Source of the DNA: Agrobacterium sp. AGB01
Lineage (GTDB): Bacteria > Pseudomonadota > Alphaproteobacteria > Rhizobiales > Rhizobiaceae
DNA: 64,000 nt
Assembly: GCF_014851585.1 (NCBI RefSeq)
Contig: NZ_JACVAB010000004.1
Location: 248,001-312,000, forward strand
Reading direction: 5' to 3'
Below, piece by piece: positions 44,889-54,037 of this stretch. The number at the start of each line of letters is the position of its first letter. Within the stretch, counting starts at the first letter, position 1. Under the pieces are notes generated by a model, which did no database searches, had not been told where the DNA came from, and worked only from the letters and a program-made list of their open reading frames with translations. The position numbers were made by a program, and so were the translations under genes.

Positions 44889-45701
44889 ATGACCAACAAA
44901 CCTCTCAAGATCATGTATCTCAATCCGGTCTCCGCCAATCCTGAGGTCGATGCCATCTTTGCTGAGATGGCACGTGACCACAAACTGCCGGGCACTGAGG
45001 TGCATGTAACCGCCTTGCCGAAAGACCAGTATGGTTTTTCGCATATCGAGTTTCGCACCTACGAGGCTCTGGTTACCAGAGGCATCATGAGGGCGGTACG
45101 CGCCGCCGCACGGGAAGGTTTCGACGCCCTCGCCATCGGTTGTTTTTATGACACGGCCCTGCATGACGCCCGCGAAATATCGGGCGACATGATCATCACA
45201 GCACCATGTGTTGCTTCCTGCGAGATCGCTGCCAGCCTCGTCAATCGCTTCGGCATTATTGTTGGCCGTCGCAAATGGGTAAACCAGATGCACGCCAATG
45301 TCGTGGAATACGGCCATGGCGAACGCCTTGCAGGGTTTTACGATGTTGGGCTTGGTGTCGATGATTTCCAGAAAGACCATGACGAGACGGCACGTCGCTT
45401 GAAACAGGCGGGTCGCAAGGCCGTTGAAGAAGGTTATGCAGAGGCACTCATCCTTGGCTGCACCATGGAAATCGGTTTTTACAAGGAGCTTGAAAAAGAG
45501 CTCGGTGTACCGGTAATCGATCCGTCGATTGCAGCGTTGAAACGGGCGGAATATGCCGCCCTTCTCAAACAGCAATGCGGTTGGGGACCGGGACGTAAAT
45601 GGTCCTGCGAACCACCATCGGAAACAGAAATGGCAAAATTTGATGCCTTTGGCGGTGACGACCCCGTCTTTGGCAGCCGCATCATTCTTGCGGCGAATTA
45701 A
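44889..45701 (+). CDS. Asp/Glu/hydantoin racemase family protein
   Basis: 270 residues. The two catalytic cysteines of the family are visible: Cys in AIGCFYDTALHDAREI and Cys in LILGCTMEIGFY. Such cofactor-independent enzymes invert the alpha-carbon of aspartate, glutamate, hydantoin or allantoin; some related arylmalonate decarboxylases use only one Cys. Its place between HyuB and an M24 enzyme suggests it interconverts enantiomers of the imported cyclic amide so that the hydantoinase can use both. Confidence 0.9.
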   Translation: MTNKPLKIMYLNPVSANPEVDAIFAEMARDHKLPGTEVHVTALPKDQYGFSHIEFRTYEALVTRGIMRAVRAAAREGFDALAIGCFYDTALHDAREISGDMIITAPCVASCEIAASLVNRFGIIVGRRKWVNQMHANVVEYGHGERLAGFYDVGLGVDDFQKDHDETARRLKQAGRKAVEEGYAEALILGCTMEIGFYKELEKELGVPVIDPSIAALKRAEYAALLKQQCGWGPGRKWSCEPPSETEMAKFDAFGGDDPVFGSRIILAAN

Positions 45702-45713
45702 GAGGAGACACCT

Positions 45714-46817
45714 ATGGGCAATCAAACACAAAACCGGCTGGCCGCTCTACGCGCGCAAATGATGGCAACCGGCACAGGACTTCTTGCGGTTGGTCCCGGT
45801 TCACACATGGAATGGGTGCTTGGATTTTACCCCATGCCGGATGAGCGACCCTGCCTGCTGCTGGTTTCGCCAACCAAGGAAGCATTTTTGATGCCTGCGC
45901 TGAATGCCGACGGTTCGCGTGAACACACCGACATTGCGTTTTATAACTGGAGTGACGATCAGGGACCGGACAAGGCGCTGAAGGAAGCGCTTGAAGCCAT
46001 CGGCGCGACGGCGCCTGGTGTGGTCGCACTGGATGAAACCATGCGCGCCGACTTTGCTCTTTTGCTGCTGCACGCCTTGCCGGACGACACGAAAAGCGAG
46101 TTCACACCGGCGACCCTCGGCTTCCTGCGCATGCGCAAGGATGCCAGCGAATACAAAAAACTGAAAATGAATGCCGGCATCGCCGACCGCGCCATGCAAA
46201 AGGCCTTCGCCACGCTGCGTGCAGGCCTCAGCGAAAACGAAGTTGCCGCAGAAATCCGTGCACATTTTTCCTCGGAAGGCGCTGATCCAAAATTCTGGAT
46301 TGTCGGTGCTGGCGGCAATGGTGCATTTCCACATCACCATACAGGTGATCGGATCATCCAGAAGGGTGACGCTGTTGTGATCGATATTGGCGGTCGTAAG
46401 GATGGTTTCCCAAGCGATATTACCCGCATGGCTGTGGTTGGTGAGGCGCCGGAAGGTTATGCAGAAGTTCATGCCATTGTCGAAAAGGCAGTTCAGGCCG
46501 CTATCAAAGCCGCCCGCCCTGGCGTGAAAGCAAAAGAGGTAGATGCCGCGGCACGTTCGGTTATTACCGAAGCCGGATATGGCCCTTATTTCGTGCACCG
46601 TACCGGTCACGGCATGGGTATTGATGGCCATGAGCCACCCTATATCACTGCCACCTCGGAAACGGTGCTCGAAGAAGGTATGGTTTTTTCCATCGAACCC
46701 GGCATCTACCTGCCCGGCCGTTTCGGTATTCGTCTGGAAGACATCGTCATCCTGCGCGCCGATGGCCCGGAGATTTTCTCCTCGCTGCCACGTGATCTGC
46801 ACACAACGAAAGCCTGA
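45714..46817 (+). CDS. M24-family metallohydrolase (Xaa-Pro aminopeptidase / creatinase fold)
   Basis: 367 residues: creatinase N-terminal domain (about 1-140) and a pita-bread catalytic domain. All five metal ligands are present: two Asp in VIDIGGRKDGFPSDITRM, His in HRTGHGMGIDGHEPPY, Glu in FSIEPGIYLPG and Glu in GIRLEDIVIL. Members cleave Xaa-Pro peptides, creatine or other amides/ureido bonds. In this operon it may cleave the linear product left after ring opening, such as a dipeptide or N-carbamoyl derivative. AGAGGAG precedes the ATG. Confidence 0.9.
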   Translation: MGNQTQNRLAALRAQMMATGTGLLAVGPGSHMEWVLGFYPMPDERPCLLLVSPTKEAFLMPALNADGSREHTDIAFYNWSDDQGPDKALKEALEAIGATAPGVVALDETMRADFALLLLHALPDDTKSEFTPATLGFLRMRKDASEYKKLKMNAGIADRAMQKAFATLRAGLSENEVAAEIRAHFSSEGADPKFWIVGAGGNGAFPHHHTGDRIIQKGDAVVIDIGGRKDGFPSDITRMAVVGEAPEGYAEVHAIVEKAVQAAIKAARPGVKAKEVDAAARSVITEAGYGPYFVHRTGHGMGIDGHEPPYITATSETVLEEGMVFSIEPGIYLPGRFGIRLEDIVILRADGPEIFSSLPRDLHTTKA

Positions 46818-46850
46818 TCCCGACATCGTTTTACAGGAAGGACAAAAGCC

Positions 46851-47855
46851 ATGGCACGTGCCTGGGTCATCAACAGCTATTCCGGTTATCAGGGGCTTTC
46901 ACTCGTGGATGTCCCCGTCGAACAGCCGGGACCTGGAGAGATCAGGCTAAGGATCGAGGCTTTTGCCCTGAACTGGGGCGACATGGATCTGATGTTGGAC
47001 AATTACTCCTTCAGCTTCCATGACTTTCCCGCCAGGATCGGCATGGAAGCTGCGGGCATTGTGGAAGCGGTGGGAGATGGTGTCGAAGGGATCTCAATCG
47101 GCGATCGTTATTGCACCCTGCCCTACTTCTATTACCAGCGCGGCGCCAGCACCGAGACGTTGATCATTGATGCCAGCTACGTAACACCTGCACCAGATGG
47201 ACTTTCGGCTGTGGAAAGCGCCTCCATCTGGATGCAATATATGACGGCCTATTTTCCGCTGGCCGAAATCTCAAAGGTGGGAGCTGGCAATCACGTGCTG
47301 GCGACGGCAGCAACCAGTACAGCCGGAACTGCCTCGTTGGAAATTGGACGCATTCTAGGTGCGACCATGATCGGCACGACCCGCTTTGCGGCCAATCGCG
47401 ACTACCTGCAAACGAAGGGTGCTGACCATGTTGTCGTTACCGATGGCAAAGGCCCATCCGTTGCTGAACAACTCTTGGAAATGACCGGTGGCAAGGGCAT
47501 CGATGCCGCCTTCGATCCGGTGGGCGAAACCATGATTGCGCAATATAGTCCGGCATTGGCCCGAGACGCGCGCATCTATTTTTACGGCACGCTCGACACC
47601 AAGCCGCCAGTCCTGCCGATGAAGGACTTTTTCCAGAAAAACGCGACCTTCCAGCCTTATTCACTGTTCAACTATGTTGAAAATCCTGACATGTGCGCGC
47701 GCGGCAAGGCTTTTGTCTACCGGCATCTGAAAGGTGGGCACATCAAACCGTCCATCGACCGGGTCTACCCGATGGAAGAGTACAAACAGGCCTGGGATTA
47801 TCTGCGACAACCGCGCACCAGCCACGGCAAGGTGGTTATAAAGACAGGTCTTTGA
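46851..47855 (+). CDS. Medium-chain dehydrogenase/reductase, zinc-independent quinone-oxidoreductase type
   Basis: 334 residues. GroES-like N-terminal domain (about 25-115; GEIRLRIEAFALNWGDMDLML, GMEAAGIVEAVGDGV) and a Rossmann domain whose glycine motif is altered to AATSTAGTASLEIGR. Structural and catalytic zinc cysteines are absent, as in quinone oxidoreductases and crotonyl-CoA reductase relatives. It is the last gene of the operon, so it may handle a carbonyl product of the pathway. AGGAAGG lies upstream of its ATG. Confidence 0.88.
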   Translation: MARAWVINSYSGYQGLSLVDVPVEQPGPGEIRLRIEAFALNWGDMDLMLDNYSFSFHDFPARIGMEAAGIVEAVGDGVEGISIGDRYCTLPYFYYQRGASTETLIIDASYVTPAPDGLSAVESASIWMQYMTAYFPLAEISKVGAGNHVLATAATSTAGTASLEIGRILGATMIGTTRFAANRDYLQTKGADHVVVTDGKGPSVAEQLLEMTGGKGIDAAFDPVGETMIAQYSPALARDARIYFYGTLDTKPPVLPMKDFFQKNATFQPYSLFNYVENPDMCARGKAFVYRHLKGGHIKPSIDRVYPMEEYKQAWDYLRQPRTSHGKVVIKTGL

Positions 47856-47862
47856 CCTGTCT
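47842..47862. terminator. Hairpin shared by the hydantoinase-type operon and dnaQ-like gene ends
   Basis: Perfect 9-bp stem AGACAGGTC (47842-47850) / GACCTGTCT (47854-47862) with a 3-base loop; it spans both convergent stop codons. A TTTATAA tail exists only for the minus strand. Confidence 0.65.
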
Positions 47863-48839
47863 CAGCCTGGACGGAAACGATCAAAAGCGGTCAGACGCCG
47901 AATGGGAGGATCGGCCTCCCAGCGATAAATCTCGTTCCGCAGGAAATGCATCTCGTCGTCGAATTTCTCTTCCGGCAATTCCACCCACCAGGATTTCGGT
48001 CGACCGTCAGAGCCATCCGACCACCGGTAACCGCGTGCCTTGAGATGGTCCTTCATGTCGAAGGGCGAGTTTTCGGCATAGATACGAACACGCGACAACT
48101 GGCTGGCGGCATGCAGTTCCGAAAACGGTGTGGTCACGGCGGGTGCGCGCTGCAGGGCAAGCACTTCAAGCAGGGCAAAACAGTCATCGACGGCACGGTG
48201 CCCATCGTGGAAGTAACCCGATTGCCCAATCAGATACCCCAGTTTACTACCTTCAAAACCCCGTGCCGACCAGTCGACTTCAGCGACCGAACAGCCCCAG
48301 GCCTTATGAACAAAAACCGGTGAAAAAGCTTCACAGAACGGCCGATCAAAACCGGCATTATGCGCGATGATCAGATCAGCCGGCTCAATCAGAGAATTCA
48401 TACGATCCCGGTCAATCACTTGGCCGGCAACCATTTCGTCGGTGATTCTTGTCAGCCGTGTAATCTCTGGAGGTATCGAAACGCTCGGCTGTTGAAGACC
48501 ACCATAAATATCCGTGACATCGCCGATCTGGCCGTCATCGTTAAAGGTGAAAGCCACCAACCCGATCTCGATAATCTCGTCGGAACGGAAATTCAGACCG
48601 GTTGTCTCGGTATCGAGAACAATGCCACGACGCGCGAATTCCGGGCGCGGATGTTTAACGATCGGCGGCGCCTGAAGCTTGCGCAAGATGCGATAGTTGC
48701 CGGTGGATTCGAGATATCGGGCCATGGCCTCGCTATCGACTGGCTCTTCCTGTCGTCCCCGTGCACGCGCCGGGGACCTGCCAATGCTCACGCTTGCAGT
48801 TTTGCCGGACGATGCAAAGAAGTCGAGTTGTGAAGTCAT
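47862..48839 (-). CDS. DnaQ/ExoX-family 3'-5' exonuclease
   Basis: 325 residues from ATG 48839; the upstream frame lacks a good ribosome-binding site. The DEDD exonuclease core starts at VLDTETTGLNF (Asp76, Glu78), has the second motif HNAGFDRPF and the third HRAVDDCFALL, which is the DEDDh form. About 70 N-terminal residues precede the domain, and a C-terminal region of about 90 residues rich in Trp and Glu follows it (RIYAENSPFDMKDHLKARGYRWSD), typical of the stand-alone rhizobial relatives. It likely acts in proofreading or repair. A relic of a dnaE2-like gene lies directly upstream. Confidence 0.9.
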   Translation of the reverse strand: MTSQLDFFASSGKTASVSIGRSPARARGRQEEPVDSEAMARYLESTGNYRILRKLQAPPIVKHPRPEFARRGIVLDTETTGLNFRSDEIIEIGLVAFTFNDDGQIGDVTDIYGGLQQPSVSIPPEITRLTRITDEMVAGQVIDRDRMNSLIEPADLIIAHNAGFDRPFCEAFSPVFVHKAWGCSVAEVDWSARGFEGSKLGYLIGQSGYFHDGHRAVDDCFALLEVLALQRAPAVTTPFSELHAASQLSRVRIYAENSPFDMKDHLKARGYRWSDGSDGRPKSWWVELPEEKFDDEMHFLRNEIYRWEADPPIRRLTAFDRFRPG

Positions 48840-48910
48840 GCTGTTCCAATCCGTATACGGCAACCTTGGGGCTAACAGAGTCGCCATTGCAGGGCAAGCA
48901 ACGCCAGGTT

Positions 48911-49330
48911 CTATCGGAAGTCGCGCGTCTTGACCCGGATTTCACCCCGATGGCTGTGAGGCGTAAGGATTGCGCCCGATTTTGGTCGGCCTCTTGGATC
49001 CGGCGGCGGCATGCCATGATGGAACTCATCCAACAACCTGAACCGCCTCCCCCTCCCGCTGAATATAACCTTTGATGCCCAACATGCTAGCACCGAGGAC
49101 GATACTGCACCGTTTCTCAAACACTTGGACCATACGACCGCATTGGCGACACCCGTTTTATCTTCGCTAGTGATGAACATCACACCCTTGGCCGATCCGG
49201 GTCGCTGGTGCGCCAATATGATCCCGGCAATTTCGACCCAACGTTTGTCACGAGACGCCAACGGGGCAGGTACAACGATACAACCATGACCATCACAGAC
49301 ATGGGGAAGCTCTTGTTGCGCAAGGTCATG
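48911..49330 (-). pseudogene. dnaE2: Remnant of error-prone DNA polymerase gene dnaE2 (C-terminal part)
   Basis: Minus-strand translation contains [35 protein letters not shown] and, near the stop at 48911, [12 protein letters not shown] ... IRVKTRDFR, the characteristic C-terminus (OB-fold and tail) of DnaE2/ImuC. After AVVW the expected continuation [20 protein letters not shown] is in another frame, so there is a frameshift. That frame then stops after AVQVVG, and the LDEFHHG tail resumes without the roughly 30 residues normally between, so there is also a deletion. Only about 150 of some 1,080 codons remain. It is a decayed gene, not a functional one. Confidence 0.8.
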
Positions 49331-49365
49331 CCATCTGCCTGACCTTGGTTTTTTTCGTTGGCGGA

Positions 49366-50397
49366 TCAAAATGCCAATTGCACTTTCATTGACTTTGTTC
49401 TGTCTGCGGCTGTTTCGAATGCGGTAACGGCTTCGTTGAGCGGGAAGGTCCCGGTCAGAAGTGGTTTGAGATCAACACGGCCCTTGTTGATGAAGTCGAC
49501 CGCAAGCCCGAACTCCTCATGGAACCGGAACGTGCCCTTCATTTCGATTTCCTTGGCAACCACCATGTTTTGCGGAATGGAGACATCGCCACCCAGCCCA
49601 AGCTGCACAACGGTCGAGCGCGGACGAAGAACCTCAAGCCCCGAGCGCACAGCGCTCTGGTTGCCCGACGCCTCGAACTGAACATCAAAATATCCCTTGT
49701 TGGCGGAATAGGCAGAGAGCTGATCGGCATTGTCGGCAACATTGATCACCCGGTCAGCACCAACATCCAGTGCCTTCTTCAGCACCGCATCCATCACATC
49801 GGTTGCCACAATCTCGCGCGCCCCATGCGCCCGTGCTGCAATGATCGCCAGCGCTCCAATGGGTCCACAGCCGGTCACCAGAACCCGCTTGTCGGTCAAG
49901 GCTCCAGCCCGTGTCACCGCATGCAGTGTGACGGCAAAGGGTTCAGCCATCGCCGCCTCGTGGATCGATACACCCTCTTCTACCCTGTGGCACTGCCAGG
50001 CCTGCGCCACCAGCCTCTGGCGGAACGCGCCCTGGATATGCGGCATCGGCATGGCACTGCCATAAAACCGCATGTTGAGGCAGTGGTTCTGTTGCCCCTT
50101 CAGGCAATATTCGCAATCATTGCAAGGACGGCTTGGCGAGACCGCAACACGATCACCCACGGAAAGCCCCGAGACACCCTCACCCAGCGCCTTGATCGTA
50201 CCGGCCACCTCATGGCCGAGGATCATCGGTTCGCGGATGCGCACGGTGCCAAAACCACCGTGATTATAGTAATGCAGGTCAGAGCCGCAAATGCCGCCCG
50301 CTTCAATGGCAACCTCTACCTGACCTGGACCAACAGGTTCGACGTCTCTCTCCTCGATACGCAGATCCTTGGCAGCATGGATAACGACAGCTTTCAT
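49366..50397 (-). CDS. idnD: L-idonate 5-dehydrogenase-like zinc alcohol dehydrogenase
   Basis: 343 residues from ATG 50397 (GAGAGAAACC upstream). MDR fold with catalytic-zinc Cys in [18 protein letters not shown] ([15 protein letters not shown]), the structural zinc cluster [15 protein letters not shown], and Rossmann motif GCGPIGAL. The [14 protein letters not shown] and [18 protein letters not shown] blocks are typical of IdnD, which oxidises L-idonate to 5-ketogluconate. It lies next to a gluconate 5-dehydrogenase-like SDR, the usual partner. The preceding stop overlaps its N-terminal coding region only by the upstream gene end at 50406. Confidence 0.9.
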   Translation of the reverse strand: MKAVVIHAAKDLRIEERDVEPVGPGQVEVAIEAGGICGSDLHYYNHGGFGTVRIREPMILGHEVAGTIKALGEGVSGLSVGDRVAVSPSRPCNDCEYCLKGQQNHCLNMRFYGSAMPMPHIQGAFRQRLVAQAWQCHRVEEGVSIHEAAMAEPFAVTLHAVTRAGALTDKRVLVTGCGPIGALAIIAARAHGAREIVATDVMDAVLKKALDVGADRVINVADNADQLSAYSANKGYFDVQFEASGNQSAVRSGLEVLRPRSTVVQLGLGGDVSIPQNMVVAKEIEMKGTFRFHEEFGLAVDFINKGRVDLKPLLTGTFPLNEAVTAFETAADRTKSMKVQLAF

Positions 50398-50405
50398 GGT
50401 TTCTC

Positions 50406-51353
50406 TCACACAACAGGCGTTAACAGGGCAGACCCGGCAAAATGCGCGGCGAGATTATCCCGCACCAGCTTGCCCATGGCCTTGCGGGTCTCAATGGTTC
50501 CAGACGCATGGTGCGGCTGAACCAGCACATTGTCGAGTTGCAGGAAACGTGGATTGAGCTTTGGTTCACCCTCAAACACATCAAGTGCTGCCGAACCGAG
50601 CGTCTTGTTCTCCAACGCTTCCAACAGTGCCTCCTCATCGATGTTCGAGGCCCGCGAGATGTTGATCAGCATGCCATCAGGTCCAAGTGCGGCAATCACA
50701 TCCTTTGATACGATGTGGCGGGTGACAGCAGAAGCGGCCAGTGTGACGAAGAGGAAGTCGGCATGCCGGGCAAGTTCCACCGGATCGGCGATGTAGGTCA
50801 GGCCGTCCGCGAAGGATTTTGCCTCGACATCGCTATAGGCGATATCCATATCAAAGCCACGTAGGCGCTTTGCGACTTCAAATCCAATACGGCCAAGTCC
50901 CAGCACACCAGCTTTGCGGCCCCAGACGCGGCGCTTCAGCGGATAAAGACCCTTTTCCGCCCAGCTACCATCCTTGACCCAGGTCTCTGCGCCGATGATA
51001 CCGCGTGACTGCACCAGCATCATTGCCACACCAAGGTCGGCCACATCATTGGTCAACACATCAGGTGTATTGGTGACACGAATGCCGCGGGCACGGCAGG
51101 CTGCCAGATCAACCGTATCAAAACCGACACCATAGACGGAGATCACTTCCAGCTTTGGCAGCTTGCCGATCAGCTCGGCAGACGCCCCCAGTTCACCACG
51201 GGTGGCAATCGCACGGATCTTGGCGCCATGCTGGCTCAGGAATGCATCGCGGTCGGCGGCTTCAAACAGCTTGTGCACCGTATAATGTGCATCGAGTTCC
51301 ACCTGATCCCATTCCGGGTATGGACCCGTCATCAGAATGTCCGGTTTGCTCAT
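50406..51353 (-). CDS. D-2-hydroxyacid dehydrogenase (glyoxylate/2-ketogluconate reductase type)
   Basis: 315 residues from ATG 51353, 5 bases after a near-perfect GGAGG; an upstream frame to 51437 has no such site. NAD(P)-binding GLGRIGFEVAKRL, catalytic Arg in INISRASNIDEEAL, Glu in DVFEGEPKLN and His in VQPHHASGT are all present. Enzymes of this family reduce glyoxylate, hydroxypyruvate or 2-ketogluconate. Placed between IdnD- and IdnO-like genes, a ketogluconate or 2-keto sugar acid substrate is most likely. Confidence 0.9.
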   Translation of the reverse strand: MSKPDILMTGPYPEWDQVELDAHYTVHKLFEAADRDAFLSQHGAKIRAIATRGELGASAELIGKLPKLEVISVYGVGFDTVDLAACRARGIRVTNTPDVLTNDVADLGVAMMLVQSRGIIGAETWVKDGSWAEKGLYPLKRRVWGRKAGVLGLGRIGFEVAKRLRGFDMDIAYSDVEAKSFADGLTYIADPVELARHADFLFVTLAASAVTRHIVSKDVIAALGPDGMLINISRASNIDEEALLEALENKTLGSAALDVFEGEPKLNPRFLQLDNVLVQPHHASGTIETRKAMGKLVRDNLAAHFAGSALLTPVV

Positions 51354-51479
51354 GGTTTCCTCCAAAAGATAAACACCGCTCGTGCGGGCATGGTCAGTGG
51401 TCATGGCCGATGGGCATGCATCTGCCATCATCGCCATTATGGGATGTCAAAAGGGTTCTTTGGCTCACGGAGCCAAAAC

Positions 51480-52250
51480 TCAAAGGCTGGTGGTAATCCC
51501 ACCATCGACATAAAGCGTGTGGCCATTCACAAAGGACGATGCCTTGCCCGATAGGAACACAGCCGCACCGACCAGCTCATCGACATTGCCCCAACGGCCA
51601 GCCGGTGTGCGCTTCTCAAGCCAGGACGAGAACTCCTCGCTATCGACCAGCGCCTGATTGAGAGGTGTCTTGAAGTATCCAGGTGCAATCGCATTGATCT
51701 GCAGGCCATATTTGGCCCAGTCCGTGCACATGCCGCGTGTCAGGTTCTTCACAGCACCTTTGGTGGCCGTATAGGGCGCAATTCCCGGGCGGGCCAGTTC
51801 ACTCTGCACCGAGGCGATGTTGATGATCTTGCCGCGACCACGGCCAATCATGTGACGGGCCACCGCCTGACCGACATAAAACACGCTGGAGATATTGGTC
51901 TTCAGCAATTGTTCCCAACGGTCGGCTGGAAACTCCTCCAGCGGCGAGCGGAACTGCATGCCGGCATTGTTGATCAGGATATCGATCGGTCCGATATCTC
52001 GCTCGATGGCTTCGACACCGCGCTTGACCGCGTCACCATCCGTCACGTCAAAATCCGCCGTATCAACAGCAACGCCCGTTTCAGCCATCAGCGCCGCCGC
52101 CGCTTCGCCAAGTCTTGCCCTGTCACGGCCATTCAGCACAACAGATGCGCCGTGCTCGATAAGACCCTGCGCCAAAGCAAGTCCAATCCCCTGCGACGAG
52201 CCCGTCACCAATGCACGCAAACCGGACAAATCAAATAGTCGAGACGTCAT
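51480..52250 (-). CDS. idnO: Gluconate 5-dehydrogenase-like SDR (IdnO type)
   Basis: 256 residues. Cofactor motif TGSSQGIG, NNAG, catalytic Ser in NIASVQSE, YTATK and the C-terminal NGHTLYVDGGITTSL. The MFDLSGLRALVTGSSQGIGLALAQGL start is typical for gluconate 5-dehydrogenase, which reduces 5-ketogluconate to gluconate and completes L-idonate to gluconate conversion with IdnD. It is upstream of the hydroxyacid dehydrogenase and IdnD genes on the same strand. Confidence 0.9.
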   Translation of the reverse strand: MTSRLFDLSGLRALVTGSSQGIGLALAQGLIEHGASVVLNGRDRARLGEAAAALMAETGVAVDTADFDVTDGDAVKRGVEAIERDIGPIDILINNAGMQFRSPLEEFPADRWEQLLKTNISSVFYVGQAVARHMIGRGRGKIINIASVQSELARPGIAPYTATKGAVKNLTRGMCTDWAKYGLQINAIAPGYFKTPLNQALVDSEEFSSWLEKRTPAGRWGNVDELVGAAVFLSGKASSFVNGHTLYVDGGITTSL

Positions 52251-52391
52251 CAGACCTTGTTCCTTAAAAAGGAGATGTCATTTTCATGTAAGCGAAGAAC
52301 GGTATCGGACACCCTGCAGACCGTTCCTCTTTTCTCATGGGATCACTGACGATGACGCGAAACAGTAGACGTGTTTCGCAGCAACGAAAGA

Positions 52392-53066
52392 TCAGATATC
52401 GACAACCAGACCCTTGGCCTTCAATACGGCTTCGAGATTGCTAACTTCGACAACCGATTTGCCCTGCTTGTAGGCTTCGATGTAACCGGCTTCGGCATCT
52501 TCGCGGATCTGCGACAGACGCGCCGATTCCTGGGCTTCTTCACGGCGCACGACAACCAGACCATCGGCATCGCCAACGATAATATCGCCGGGATTGATGA
52601 TTTCGCCGCCAACGATGATGCTGTCATTCACCGCGGCAATCGTTTCCTTCACAGTGCCCTTGATACAGACGCTGAGAGAGAAAACCGGGAAACCAAGGTC
52701 TCTCAGCTGCAGTGTGTCGCGCACCCCAGTGTCAGTCACCAGACCGCCGATCCCCTTTGCCAGGCAGGCATTGGCCAGCACGTCACCGAAAGAACCGGCT
52801 TCTTCATATTCACCTGCCGAAACAACAATGATGTCGCCGGGCTTGGCATAGTTGATGGCCAGCTGAAGCATGATGTTGTCACGCGGGGCGCATTTCACCG
52901 TGAAGGCAGGGCCACACAGCTTCATCTTGTAGTCGACAGGCTTCAAACGGGAGGAAAGTGCACCTTTACGACCCTGTGCCTCATGGATGGTTGCAGGCGA
53001 GAACTTCGAAAGTGCTTCGATGTCTGCTTTGCTTGGCCGTTCTGCGATATCTTTAATGTGGATCAT
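52392..53066 (-). CDS. RraA/LigK-family aldolase (4-hydroxy-4-methyl-2-oxoglutarate aldolase type)
   Basis: 224 residues. The family active-site segment GIGGLVTDTGVRDT, with Arg and Asp that bind substrate and divalent metal, is intact, as are AAGSFGDVLAN-like and GGEIINPGDIIVGDADGLVVV blocks. Proteins with this fold are either RNase E inhibitors (RraA) or metal-dependent class II aldolases; the length (224, longer than RraA of about 160) and catabolic setting favour an aldolase that splits a 4-hydroxy-2-oxo acid to pyruvate or oxaloacetate. It lies between the amino-acid transporter and sugar-acid dehydrogenases on the same strand. Confidence 0.88.
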   Translation of the reverse strand: MIHIKDIAERPSKADIEALSKFSPATIHEAQGRKGALSSRLKPVDYKMKLCGPAFTVKCAPRDNIMLQLAINYAKPGDIIVVSAGEYEEAGSFGDVLANACLAKGIGGLVTDTGVRDTLQLRDLGFPVFSLSVCIKGTVKETIAAVNDSIIVGGEIINPGDIIVGDADGLVVVRREEAQESARLSQIREDAEAGYIEAYKQGKSVVEVSNLEAVLKAKGLVVDI

Positions 53067-53089
53067 AAAAACCTCCCACGGTAAGGCAT

Positions 53090-53110
53090 GCGGCGGGAAC
53101 GTCCCGCCGC
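53090..53110 (-). repeat. Intercistronic stem-loop between binding-protein and aldolase genes
   Basis: Perfect 9-bp stem GCGGCGGGA (53090-53098) / TCCCGCCGC (53102-53110) with a 3-base loop in the 103-base gap. Without a T-run it is more likely an mRNA-stabilising or partial-termination element than a full terminator. Confidence 0.6.
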
Positions 53111-53169
53111 TCGCATTGATGTTGATGTGTGTGTTTCAATGGATGCTGAGGGGCCTTAGCCCGGCAGGA

Positions 53170-54006
53170 TCAAGGAATAGGGTCGAACTTCAGTTCGGAA
53201 AGTGGAACCACCTTGTCGGTACGGGTCATCTTGTATTCGGTATCCGGGCCAAGCCACTTGTCCCAAATCTTGTTGATCTCGCCGTCTGCATCGAGCTTCT
53301 TCAACACTTCGTTGATCTTGGCGGTCAGAGCCGGATTGTCCTTGGCCATGCCAATACCGATCGGTTGATAGAGCATTGGCTCCTCGATCATGCGCATTGG
53401 TTTGCCCTTGGTCTTGGATTCGTTGACAAACTTCGTCGTTGTCATGGTGTTGGCAACCATGCCACGGGCTTTACCCTGCTGCACGGCAAGATAGGCAGAC
53501 GCGGTATCCTGAAAGGTCAAAGGATCGGACTTGTTGAGCTTGATCGACATTTCAGAGGTCGAGCCCTTGGTGGAGGCAACGCGCTGACCTTCATAATCGG
53601 CCTTCTTCTGACCAGCATCATCAACCGGCACGATCAACATTTCCTTGGCAAGGTAATAGGGATCGCTGAACTGGATCTGCTCTGCGCGGCTCTGTGTATA
53701 GGCAAGGTTGGCAACCGTGATATCGACGCGGCCGAGTTTGACTTCTGGTACGCGGGCTTCAACCGACACAGGCTTGACCTCAGCCTTCACGCCGAGTTCC
53801 TTGGCAATGGCATTGCAAAGATCAACGTCGAAACCGGCCATTTCGCGGGTCTTTGGATCGGGAGCAGCAAAAGGAACAACGTCTGCAAAGGTCGCGCAAC
53901 GCAGAACCTTGTTGGACATGATCGTATCCAGCTGATCCGCAGCGGCAGGCGTCGCAAGGGCTGTACCAGCGAGAATGGCGGTGAGTGTAAGGTATTTCCA
54001 GTTCAT
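53170..54006 (-). CDS. Polar amino-acid ABC transporter substrate-binding protein
   Basis: 278 residues from ATG 54006, after AGAGGAG. Signal peptide about 1-24 ending PAAAD. SBP_bac_3 fold: PFAAPDPKTREMAGFDVDLCNAIAKELGV, the Arg-containing ligand loop PVSVEARVPEVKLGRVDITVANLAYT and SDPYYLAKEMLIV. The ligand may be an acidic or polar amino acid. It is the fourth gene of the transporter part of this operon. Confidence 0.94.
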   Translation of the reverse strand: MNWKYLTLTAILAGTALATPAAADQLDTIMSNKVLRCATFADVVPFAAPDPKTREMAGFDVDLCNAIAKELGVKAEVKPVSVEARVPEVKLGRVDITVANLAYTQSRAEQIQFSDPYYLAKEMLIVPVDDAGQKKADYEGQRVASTKGSTSEMSIKLNKSDPLTFQDTASAYLAVQQGKARGMVANTMTTTKFVNESKTKGKPMRMIEEPMLYQPIGIGMAKDNPALTAKINEVLKKLDADGEINKIWDKWLGPDTEYKMTRTDKVVPLSELKFDPIP

Positions 54007-54037
54007 TGCAGTTCTCCTCTTATGATTTTGCTTGGTA

